DNA from: CAWAMR01 sp963783095
Lineage (GTDB): Bacteria; Planctomycetota; Planctomycetia; Gemmatales; Gemmataceae
DNA: 64,000 nt
Direction: 5' to 3'
NCBI GenBank assembly: GCA_963783095.1
Contig: CAWAMR010000008.1
Coordinates: 186,001-250,000, forward strand
Shown here: positions 56,499 to 63,204 of the stretch, piece after piece
Layout of the letters: the number at the start of each line of letters is the position of its first letter
Numbering within the stretch: position 1 is the stretch's first letter
Notes under the pieces: generated by a model
The model's input: only the letters and a program-made list of their open reading frames with translations
The model's database searches: none
Told to the model about the DNA's origin: nothing
Made by a program: the position numbers and the translations under genes

Positions 56499-56957
56499 TT
56501 ATTCCTGAGACTTCACGGCGATCTTCTTCGGTTGCATTTCGGCTTTCTTGGGCACTGTGACGGTAATTACGCCCTTGGTAGTAGTTGCCACCACTTTGTC
56601 GGCGTCTGCTCCGGCAGGTAGAGGTATCGCTCGGTAGAAGGAACCCACAAACCGCTCGACGCGATGGTAGTTCTTCTTCTTCTCTTCCTTCTCCTCCTTC
56701 TTCTCGCCCTTGAGGGTGAGAACGCCGTTCACCACTTGGACCTCGATGTCTTTGGGATCAACGCCGGGCAGATCAGCCTTGACGGTGATCTCCTTGTCAG
56801 TCTCTTCAACATCGACGCGAGGCTGCCAAGCCTTCAACGCATCGCCGTTGGGGAACGACAGATCGTCGGAGAACCGATCGAACATTTCCTGGAGTTCCGA
56901 GCGGAACTGACTGAGAGGGTTGCTTGAGGAGCGAACCCAGGGGATGATGCTTGTCAT
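56499..56957 (-). CDS. Small heat-shock protein (Hsp20/alpha-crystallin)
   Basis: 152 residues, intact. A short N-terminal arm (MTSIIPWVRSSSNPLSQFRSELQEMFDRFSDDL) is followed by the alpha-crystallin domain at ~45-140. It has DVEETDKEITVKADLPGVDPKDIEVQVVNGVLTLKGEKKEEKEEKKKNYHRVERFVGSFYRAIPLPAGAD and GVITVTVPK. The C-terminal tail has the I-x-V anchor (KKIAVKSQE). It is an ATP-independent holdase that protects unfolding proteins. A long leader (~110 bases) starts at a candidate sigma-54 promoter at 57079-57094. Confidence 0.95.
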   Translation of the reverse strand: MTSIIPWVRSSSNPLSQFRSELQEMFDRFSDDLSFPNGDALKAWQPRVDVEETDKEITVKADLPGVDPKDIEVQVVNGVLTLKGEKKEEKEEKKKNYHRVERFVGSFYRAIPLPAGADADKVVATTTKGVITVTVPKKAEMQPKKIAVKSQE

Positions 56958-57078
56958 GACGAATGTCCTTTCGAATAAACCGCCGAATCATTCATGGAGA
57001 ATTCACCTCCGAGATCCGGCTCGCAGTTGAGATATGATCGCGGGCAAGTCCCGGGACCAGTGAATCGAGAGGTGTTTC

Positions 57079-57094
57079 CGCAAAGCCTGTGCCG
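57079..57094 (-). promoter_or_regulatory. Candidate sigma-54 promoter before hsp20
   Basis: The minus strand reads CGGCACAGGCTTTGCG: GG at 57092-57093, ten bases, GC at 57080-57081, with CAC at -22 and TTTGC at -12. The predicted start is near 57068, leaving a ~110-base leader before ATG 56957. Confidence 0.55.
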
Positions 57095-57269
57095 CGCACC
57101 ATACCTGCGTGGAAATCGAATTCAGAAGGCAGTTGAAGGGAGTTTATGGGAAATTTGCATGCGACATTAGCAACTCATCGATGCTTTGTCATGAGGATTG
57201 TAACCTTTCGTCACATTTGCTCGTTTTTTGATGACAACATCGCACACTGAGCGAAGGGCGCAGTAAGTC

Positions 57270-57488
57270 TTAATGGTTTCGCAACTCTTGTTCGGCTTCC
57301 AGCCAGAACTGAATCCCATCTCCTTCCGGCTTTCCGGCAAACGCCCACTTGTGGTAGGCCAGTATGCGAATCTCAGCCTCGCATGGCTCATCGGCTTGAT
57401 TGACCGCTTTGTGGGGTTGCGTTGGATTTCGTGCCAAAATCGATTCGGCGGACATCAATGTCATGGTGCTTTGACGATGTTTTCGCAT
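57270..57488 (-). CDS. DUF2934 family small protein
   Basis: 72 residues starting at ATG 57488 behind AGGAGAGA. The C-terminal half (CEAEIRILAYHKWAFAGKPEGDGIQFWLEAEQELRNH) is the DUF2934 motif, with its conserved A-Y-x-x-W, G-x-P-x-G-D and F-W-x-x-A-E-x-E. The N-terminal half is polar and poorly conserved. DUF2934 proteins are short, abundant in stress-gene clusters of soil and sediment bacteria, and have no known function. Confidence 0.85.
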   Translation of the reverse strand: MRKHRQSTMTLMSAESILARNPTQPHKAVNQADEPCEAEIRILAYHKWAFAGKPEGDGIQFWLEAEQELRNH

Positions 57489-57750
57489 GGGTTCTCTCCT
57501 TCATTCAAATGTGCTCAATCAAAGTACGATTGGGTCGAACCCCTCATCGCATACCTCATGCCAATCGGCTCGACTCCATCACGAATTGTGGATTCTGGCA
57601 AAGATGGGAAATCCTGGCCGCGTAATCGTCTGACGATTACACTATTTCTCTACTGGATGGCGCATTCGTTGATTCGCGGCTCCGTCTATGTTCCGAGACG
57701 AAGGTCTTCACCATCACACTGCTCGCGAACATGAAACAGAGGAATCCACG

Positions 57751-57862
57751 ATGAATGCGGCAACTCCTTCGATCCTGGTGGTCGATGATGAAGTAGACTT
57801 TTGTAGCAACCTCTCCGACATTCTTGCCGACATTGGATACCGTGTGGATACGGCTCACGAGG
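57751..57862 (+). pseudogene. Truncated response regulator (receiver domain start only)
   Basis: ATG 57751 opens a clear receiver domain (ILVVDDEVDFCSNLSDILAD and IGYRVDTAHEG) with AGAGGAA upstream. After ~36 codons the similarity ends at the run GGGGGG, and the frame goes on as antisense of the MBL-fold gene. The acceptor Asp, Thr and Lys are all missing. This is a broken gene and probably marks a recombination joint. Confidence 0.8.
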
Positions 57863-58574
57863 GGGGAGTACGGCCACACGCTGAGCATATCACGTCACAA
57901 CCGCTTGTGTCAAAACTGGCAGACTCCCGTTCTCGTGGGACGAGTTTCCCGCCACAACGTCGGCATTCCGTTCGCTTCCCCTCCGCGTAATGAAATAGAT
58001 CAGGCCAATTGATTGCTGTCCTTACGTCGTTCAAGTGGGCGCTGACGATGGAATGAACATGGTAGCCCGTTCGATCCTGAAACCCGCGCAGCAAGTCCAT
58101 ACTCTTCTTTTTGGTCCGAAGCGGAACCTCTTTATTCACCGACGCGAGCATGCCAAGTTCGATGTCCCCGGTCATCGCAACCCCGCGCCAAACGGTAACG
58201 AAATCGCAGGGGGAATGCTTCGGGGATTTGATAAGCCATAACGGTTCATCACCAACATAGAGCAAGTGATCTCCGCGAACCGTTTTCGGATGCAAGAATT
58301 CAGCATCGGGAAAAGCCTTGACCAGTGAATTCCAAACATCCGTATCGAGATGGTCCCAATGTTCGTGTGACGCCGTGAAATAGCGAAGCGTTGTCTCAGT
58401 GCTTTCCAGTGCCGACTCGACAGCCCCGACAGTAAGACCCTCCGGAACTTCAAGCAACAACGCTTCCCCGTCGTTAAGAAGCAACCAACTACCAACGCCG
58501 TCCGAGTCATCGTCGGGGAATTGGCCGATCAGATGCCAACCTTCAAAGTCCGGCAATTTCTCGACAGCGTTCAT
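57855..58574 (-). CDS. MBL-fold hydrolase with C-terminal zinc-ribbon-like tail
   Basis: 239 residues from ATG 58574. The metallo-beta-lactamase signature HEHWDH is at residues 70-75 (SHEHWDHLD), followed by LLYVGDEPLWLI, AMTGDIELGML and HVHSIVSAHLNDV, which supply further metal ligands. The C-terminus (ECRRCGGKLVPRE and CDVICSACGRT) has two CxxC pairs and looks like a zinc ribbon. The stop codon at 57855-57857 lies inside the truncated response-regulator sequence, so the natural C-terminus may have been altered by the joint. The substrate is unknown; relatives include small-molecule hydrolases and flavodiiron-like proteins. Confidence 0.8.
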   Translation of the reverse strand: MNAVEKLPDFEGWHLIGQFPDDDSDGVGSWLLLNDGEALLLEVPEGLTVGAVESALESTETTLRYFTASHEHWDHLDTDVWNSLVKAFPDAEFLHPKTVRGDHLLYVGDEPLWLIKSPKHSPCDFVTVWRGVAMTGDIELGMLASVNKEVPLRTKKKSMDLLRGFQDRTGYHVHSIVSAHLNDVRTAINWPDLFHYAEGKRTECRRCGGKLVPRERESASFDTSGCDVICSACGRTPPS

Positions 58575-58636
58575 GATCGTATCTTTCCCCCGAACAGAAT
58601 CCTAACTACTGATTCTTGTGGGTACATCCAATTGGT

Positions 58637-58680
58637 AAACGACGCAACCCCCAGAAATACCTGAGGGTTGCGTCGTGTTT
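58637..58680 (-). terminator. Hairpin downstream of tRNA-His
   Basis: AACGACGCAACCC pairs with GGGTTGCGTCGT(T) around a short loop. It lies ~30 bases beyond the 3' end of the tRNA gene on its strand and is followed by GTTTACC. Confidence 0.7.
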
Positions 58681-58707
58681 CATGGTAATGCAGTGTCTTG
58701 CAATCAG

Positions 58708-58781
58708 GGTGAGTGACGGGATTTGAACCCGCGACGACCGGAACCACAATCCGGTGCTCTGCCAACTGAGCTACACCCACC
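58708..58781 (-). tRNA. tRNA-His (anticodon GTG)
   Basis: The minus strand folds into a full cloverleaf. An 8-bp acceptor including the extra G at position -1 pairs with C73, the identity feature of tRNA-His. The D arm is GCTC/GAGC, the anticodon arm is CCGGA-TTGTGGT-TCCGG with anticodon GTG, and the T arm has GTTCGAAT. The CCA end is not encoded. Confidence 0.97.
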
Positions 58782-58831
58782 ATTTTTGCTGATTTTAGCC
58801 GATCATCCAGAGTTGACAAGAGAAAATGAAA

Positions 58832-58859
58832 GAACCCCAGGAACTGATTCCTGGGGTTC
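58832..58859 (-). terminator. Intrinsic terminator of the lipoprotein gene
   Basis: GAACCCCAGGA and TCCTGGGGTTC form an 11-bp stem with a six-base loop. On the minus strand it is followed by CTTTCATTTTCTC. It starts ~11 bases after the lipoprotein stop. Confidence 0.8.
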
Positions 58860-58869
58860 GCGTCTTCGA

Positions 58870-59433
58870 TTAGTATCCGGTGAGTTCGCGAGTTGTGTCC
58901 GCCTGCACTGCGGGATCGGGTCCGACATAGAGGTGAAGATGATCCTTGTCGATATACACAACCTGGACCCGGCGCTTCTGTAACTTACAAGGGAACGGGT
59001 AGTCCGACTGTACCGTCTCGGTATAGTAAATCGTACACTTCCAGTGGCAGTGATGAAGTTGTGCCAGGCCAACCAGCGGGAAGAAGCGAGGAGGGTCGAT
59101 CTTGTCCACGAGTCGTTCCGAGCTGATGCGGATGTCGTCGCGGAATTCCTCGTACATGTATGGAATCCCGCGAGCGATTCGTTTCATCGTTCGCAGAATT
59201 TCACGTTCGGTGGGAGGATCCTCGCACATCGGCGGAGGGAAACCGTCCCGGATCGGCGGCATGATTGGGGTGCGATAATCGTTCTTGTGGAGATATTTGT
59301 CCTCCATCCGCACCGGAACCCACGGCGGAATTGGAACCGGCGTGAAGACACCCAGCGCGAACGGGTTACACCCCGCGGTTACCGGTGCCGCAATTACCGC
59401 GAGCAATAACCCCACCTTCCGTACCCAGGTCAT
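58870..59433 (-). CDS. Lipoprotein of unknown function
   Basis: 187 residues from ATG 59433. The signal sequence MTWVRKVGLLLAVIAAPVTAGC has a lipobox-like end (VTAGC), so Cys22 would be lipidated. The mature part is Pro- and Arg-rich (FTPVPIPPWVPVRMEDKYLHKNDYRTPIMPPIRDGFPPPMCEDPPTEREILRTMKRI). It is followed by YMYEEFRDDIRISSERLVDKIDPPRFFPLVGLAQLHHCHWKCTIYYTETV and ends HLHLYVGPDPAVQADTTRELTGY. This pattern is shared by a planctomycete-specific lipoprotein group in my memory, with no known role. A terminator follows directly. Confidence 0.75.
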   Translation of the reverse strand: MTWVRKVGLLLAVIAAPVTAGCNPFALGVFTPVPIPPWVPVRMEDKYLHKNDYRTPIMPPIRDGFPPPMCEDPPTEREILRTMKRIARGIPYMYEEFRDDIRISSERLVDKIDPPRFFPLVGLAQLHHCHWKCTIYYTETVQSDYPFPCKLQKRRVQVVYIDKDHLHLYVGPDPAVQADTTRELTGY

Positions 59434-59605
59434 TGGCCCCTCCCGCTCGTTGATCGGGCACGGCGATTGTCGTAGCCGGCCTTCGTGAATAGTCGGATTG
59501 CAACGGATAATTTATCCCTGACCTGTGTATCGGTTTTACCGCCCACGCAACTTTAACCGTTGATTCAAGTTTTGCCGAAGGAACTTTGCACCGAGGGTCA
59601 AACAG

Positions 59606-60193
59606 ATGGTATTTCTTTCCCGCATTTACACCAAATCGGGTGACCAAGGCGAAACGGGCTTGGGTGATGGTCAGCGAGTTCGCAAGGATCATCCGCGCGT
59701 GACAGCGTATGGCGAGGTCGATGAACTCAACGCCGCCATCGGTTTGGTATGCACCATTCCCGCCATGCCGGAGATCGAACTCCTGCAAACGATCCAAAAC
59801 GATCTCTTCGATGTCGGTGCCGATTTGTGTGTGCCCGCCCAATCTGTAGAACAACCGGGGAAATGCCTGCGCGTGTTGCCGGCGCAGGCCGAGCGGCTCG
59901 AAAAAGCCATCGATCGGCTCAACGAGAATCTTCAGCCGTTGCATAGTTTCATCCTTCCAGGCGGGAGTGTGCCGGCGGCCTGGCTGCATTTGGCAAGAAC
60001 GGTCTGTCGTCGCGCAGAACGGGCGATCGTAAGTTTGATGGAATTAGAAGCGATCAACTCCGAAGTCTTGATTTATCTCAATCGGCTCTCAGATTTGTTG
60101 TTCGTCATGGCGCGCGTTGCGAACGATAATGGTAAAATAGATGTGTTATGGGTGCCGGGGAAAACCGGAAAAGAGTTAGGAGTTGGGAGTTAG
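59606..60193 (+). CDS. pduO: Cob(I)alamin adenosyltransferase, PduO type
   Basis: 195 residues. The ATP-binding N-terminal motif IYTKSGDQGETGLGDGQRVRKDHPRVTAYGEVDELNAAIGL is characteristic (TKTGDxGxTxL; R-x-x-K-D-x-x-x-V-x-A-Y-G-x-V-D-E-L-N). The cobalamin-facing region HSFILPGGSVPAAWLHLARTVCRRAERAIVSL follows, and INSEVLIYLNRLSDLLFVMARVAN ends the five-helix bundle. The enzyme adds the 5'-deoxyadenosyl group to reduced corrinoid. The last ~10 residues (TGKELGVGS) run into the palindromic repeat at 60173, so that repeat may have changed the original C-terminus. Confidence 0.95.
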   Translation: MVFLSRIYTKSGDQGETGLGDGQRVRKDHPRVTAYGEVDELNAAIGLVCTIPAMPEIELLQTIQNDLFDVGADLCVPAQSVEQPGKCLRVLPAQAERLEKAIDRLNENLQPLHSFILPGGSVPAAWLHLARTVCRRAERAIVSLMELEAINSEVLIYLNRLSDLLFVMARVANDNGKIDVLWVPGKTGKELGVGS

Positions 60194-60279
60194 GAGTTGG
60201 GAGCAAAAAGAGTATGGAGTTAGGATAAAGACTTGAGTCTTGTTTTTCTCACAATTCCTAACTCCTAACTCCTAACCCC
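60173..60279. repeat. Palindromic repeat of GAGTTAGGAGTTGGGAG units
   Basis: Tandem GTTAGGAGTTGGGA units at 60173-60203 pair with TCCTAACTCCTAACTCC at 60256-60279. It fills most of the gap between pduO and moxR and extends into the last codons of pduO. Confidence 0.85.
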
Positions 60280-60321
60280 TTGTTTTCTCCGAATCCTTCT
60301 CGACAGAAAGGCGTAGATTGT

Positions 60322-61356
60322 ATGGCTGCCGTTACTTCCGCAGAAGCTCATGCCGTCAAAGAACTTGCAGCTATCTACGAGCGAATGGCCGAGCAGATTG
60401 GCCGGGTCATCATCGGTCAAAAGTCGGTGGTCGAGCAGCTTTTGATGGCCCTTTTTAGTCGGGGACATTGTTTGCTGGTGGGCGTGCCGGGTTTGGCAAA
60501 GACGTTGTTGGTGAGCACCGTTTCGCGCATCATGCACCTGACATTCAAGCGGATCCAATTCACTCCCGATTTGATGCCCTCCGACATCACCGGCACCGAT
60601 ATTTTGCAGGATGATCCGGAGACGGGTCAGCGCCGATTCACTTTCCTGCACGGCCCCCTGTTCGCCAACATGATCCTGGCAGATGAAATCAACCGGACAC
60701 CTCCTAAAACCCAGGCCGCTCTTTTGGAAGCGATGCAGGAACACCACGTAACGGCCGGCGGTCACACTTATATGTTGCCGGAGCCGTTCTTCGTCCTTGC
60801 CACGCAGAATCCGATTGAGCAAGAAGGAACCTATCCGCTGCCGGAAGCTCAACAAGATCGCTTCATGTTCAACATCCGGGTCGATTATCCGAGTCGAGGA
60901 GAAGAGATTCAGATCATGAAGACGACGACCTCCAACCAGAAAGTGGAGGTGACGCCGATTCTGGATGGTCCGCAGATTCTTCGGCTCCAGGAAATCGTTC
61001 GCCAAATCGTCGTTGCCGATCACATTTTCGCTTATGCCGCGGATCTGGTTCGAGCCACCCGTCCGAAGGAGCCGGGCGTGCCGAAGTTCATTCCGGAGTG
61101 GGTAGTTTGGGGCGCAGGTCCACGTGCGAGTCAGTACCTCATTCTCGGCGGTAAGGCCCGCGCGGTCTTGCACGGCAGATTGCACGTCACCACCGAGGAC
61201 ATTCGCGAAGTCGCCTATCCGGTACTTCGACATCGCATGATGACAACCTTCAATGCCGACGCGGAAGGGATCTCGACCGATCACGTCATCAAGAAATTGA
61301 TTGAAACGATACCTCTGCCGCAGGATGAGGCCGCAGCGCGGGTGAGACGGGGATAG
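60322..61356 (+). CDS. MoxR-family AAA+ ATPase
   Basis: 344 residues from ATG 60322 (MAAVTSAEAHAVKEL). The motifs are VIIGQKSVVEQLLMALFSRGHCLLVGVPGLAKTLLV (Walker A GVPGLAKT), ANMILADEINRTPPKTQAALLEAMQE (Walker B), FFVLATQNPIEQEGTYPLPEAQQDRFMF (sensor 1 and arginine finger) and the C-terminal lid with YLILGGKARAVLHGRLHVTTEDI. MoxR proteins act as chaperones with DUF58 and von Willebrand-type proteins encoded next to them (the Bat or aerotolerance-type operon). Here a TPR gene separates it from its DUF58 partner. Confidence 0.95.
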   Translation: MAAVTSAEAHAVKELAAIYERMAEQIGRVIIGQKSVVEQLLMALFSRGHCLLVGVPGLAKTLLVSTVSRIMHLTFKRIQFTPDLMPSDITGTDILQDDPETGQRRFTFLHGPLFANMILADEINRTPPKTQAALLEAMQEHHVTAGGHTYMLPEPFFVLATQNPIEQEGTYPLPEAQQDRFMFNIRVDYPSRGEEIQIMKTTTSNQKVEVTPILDGPQILRLQEIVRQIVVADHIFAYAADLVRATRPKEPGVPKFIPEWVVWGAGPRASQYLILGGKARAVLHGRLHVTTEDIREVAYPVLRHRMMTTFNADAEGISTDHVIKKLIETIPLPQDEAAARVRRG

Positions 61357-61357
61357 G

Positions 61358-61616
61358 TCGGGATGCGAGGCGCAGGGCGCGATAAAATGCAAATGCATAT
61401 ATGCTGCACGCGTGGGAGAATGAGGGTATTTCGCAGTTGGAAACCACGCTTGATTTCTTGAAAACGACCTCGCAAAGCCATCGGCCATCACCCGGTACCT
61501 TACGGTGCTCGGCTCGCCTTTTGGATCGCGTTTTGGGAAGTGGCGCGTGCGCCGTCTACAGGACTGGCGAGCCGAGCACCGTAAGGTACCGGGTAATGGC
61601 CGATGGCTTTGCGAGG
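61358..61616. repeat. Nested palindromes upstream of the inserted TPR gene
   Basis: 61360-61385 (GGGATGCGAGGCGCAGGGCG) is the left arm of a palindrome whose right arm is at ~63158-63186 (CGCCCTGCGCCCCGCATCCC), on the far side of the TPR gene. Inside, 61469-61518 and 61566-61616 form a separate ~50-bp inverted repeat (arms beginning CCTCGCAAAGCCATCGGCCA) with at most a few mismatches. Confidence 0.8.
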
Positions 61617-61734
61617 CCGTATTTTTCATATTGACGACAAGATGGCTTTGTTCGGGACGCGGGCGCAAAAAATACACTTGCGGGAATTCTGTTACGCCCA
61701 AGTTTCGGTGTCACGCTCGCAACAAGGAGCAATA

Positions 61735-62946
61735 ATGTGCAGCATTCGCCTTTTGAGTTTCATCTTAATTTTCACGCCGTCGCTCGCTCTTGCGGACGAT
61801 AACGCGAAAGCGATCGCCGCCTTCAAGCGAGGCTTCGATCACGCCAACGCCGGCGAGTACGACAAAGCGATTGAAGCCTACACTGAGGCCATACGGCTCG
61901 ATCCGAAGAATGCCAAAGCCTACTACAACCGAGCCAACGCCTGCCTGAAGAGTGGGAAACTGGACAAGGCCATCGACGACTGCACCGAAGCGATACGGCT
62001 TGATCCAAAAGATGCCAATGCCTACCGCGATCGGGGTTTGGTGTACGACGCCCAAAACAATCCCGACAAGGCCATTGATGACTATACCGAAGCCATTCGC
62101 CTCAATCCGAAGGATACCAAAGCCTACAGCAATCGAGGCGTCACCTTCGCGAAGAAGCGAAACCTGGACAAGGCCGTTGAGGACTACACCGAGGCCATAC
62201 GGCTCGATCCGAAGAATGCCATAGCCCACCACAACCGTGCTTCGGTATATGACGACCAAAACAAACTTGACAAGGCCATTGACGACTACACCGAAGCCAT
62301 CCGCCTCAATCCGAATTATACCAAAGCCTACAGCAATCGAGGCGGCACCTTCGCGAAGAAGGGAAATCTGGACAAGGCCATTGACGACTACACTGGGGCC
62401 ATACGGCTCGATCCGAAGGATGCCAGAGTCTATTACAACCGAGCCATCACCTACGGTAATAAGGGAAATCTGGACAAGGCCGTTGAGGACTACACCGAGG
62501 CTATACGGCTCGATCCAAAGTTTGCCAAACCCTACTACAACCGAGCCATCACCTACGGTACGAAAGGGAAGCTGGACGAGGCCGTTGAGGACTACACTGA
62601 GGCCATACGGCTCGATCCGAAACATGCCAATGCCTACTACGGCCGAGCCATCACCTACGGTAAGAAAGGGAAGCTGGACAAGGCCGTTGAGGACTACACC
62701 GAGGCCATACGGCTCGATCCGAAACATGCCAATGCCTACTATGGCCGGGGTTCGGTATACGACGACCAAAACAAGCCCGACAACGCCATTGACGACTACA
62801 CCGAGGCCATACGGCTCAATCCGAAGTATGCCGATGCCTATTATAGCCGAGGCATCATCTACGCGAAAAAAGGAAACCTGGACAAGGCAAAGGCGGACTA
62901 CGCTGAAGCAATCCGTCTCAATCCAAGCCTTGGGAAAAAGAAGTGA
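61735..62946 (+). CDS. Secreted TPR-repeat protein with near-identical repeats
   Basis: 403 residues from ATG 61735 behind GGAG. The signal peptide MCSIRLLSFILIFTPSLALA is followed by 10-11 consecutive 34-residue repeats of the form DKAVEDYTEAIRLDPKxANAYYxRAITYGxKGKL. Several repeats are almost identical in DNA as well as protein (e.g. 62560-62660 and 62661-62760), which shows recent expansion or gene conversion. It is a paralogue of the 26053-27303 protein. It sits between moxR and DUF58 genes that normally adjoin, and is enclosed by palindromic repeats. Exported protein-binding scaffold by family; partner unknown. Confidence 0.92.
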   Translation: MCSIRLLSFILIFTPSLALADDNAKAIAAFKRGFDHANAGEYDKAIEAYTEAIRLDPKNAKAYYNRANACLKSGKLDKAIDDCTEAIRLDPKDANAYRDRGLVYDAQNNPDKAIDDYTEAIRLNPKDTKAYSNRGVTFAKKRNLDKAVEDYTEAIRLDPKNAIAHHNRASVYDDQNKLDKAIDDYTEAIRLNPNYTKAYSNRGGTFAKKGNLDKAIDDYTGAIRLDPKDARVYYNRAITYGNKGNLDKAVEDYTEAIRLDPKFAKPYYNRAITYGTKGKLDEAVEDYTEAIRLDPKHANAYYGRAITYGKKGKLDKAVEDYTEAIRLDPKHANAYYGRGSVYDDQNKPDNAIDDYTEAIRLNPKYADAYYSRGIIYAKKGNLDKAKADYAEAIRLNPSLGKKK

Positions 62947-62979
62947 TACGGGGCGCAGGGCGAGATAATTCACAACCAC

Positions 62980-63134
62980 CTCGTTCTCACGGTCTCCGTG
63001 GGAACGCACGGGCAGGACGCTCCGCGTCCCGTTCATCCACAGCAATTTCTTGCATTGGGTGAAAGTGCCGGGCTTTCACGACCGTGACGCGGAGCGTCGT
63101 GGCCGTGCGTTCCCACGGAGACCGTGGGAACGAG
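62980..63134. repeat. Long inverted repeat downstream of the TPR gene
   Basis: The left arm 62980-63029 (CTCGTTCTCACGGTCTCCGT and onward) pairs with the right arm 63085-63134, ~50 bp each, around a 55-base centre. A further copy of the GGGGCGCAGGGCGAGATAA motif lies at 62951-62969. Confidence 0.85.
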
Positions 63135-63204
63135 GGGGTTGAATTCTCTGTTTGTATTTTCGCGCCCTGCGCCCCGCATCCCGCGCCCCGACCAGGAAGT
63201 TACC

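Noticed and set aside
60265..61701. A 478-codon minus-strand ORF
   Set aside because: Antisense to MoxR, whose motifs are all on the plus strand, and it runs through palindromic repeats.
61765..63045. A 426-codon minus-strand repetitive ORF
   Set aside because: Mirror image of the TPR array. Its periodicity comes from the plus-strand repeats.
14531..63134. CRISPR arrays among the repeated sequences
   Set aside because: The repeats are isolated inverted pairs or tandem short words without regularly spaced direct repeats and spacers, and no cas gene is present.
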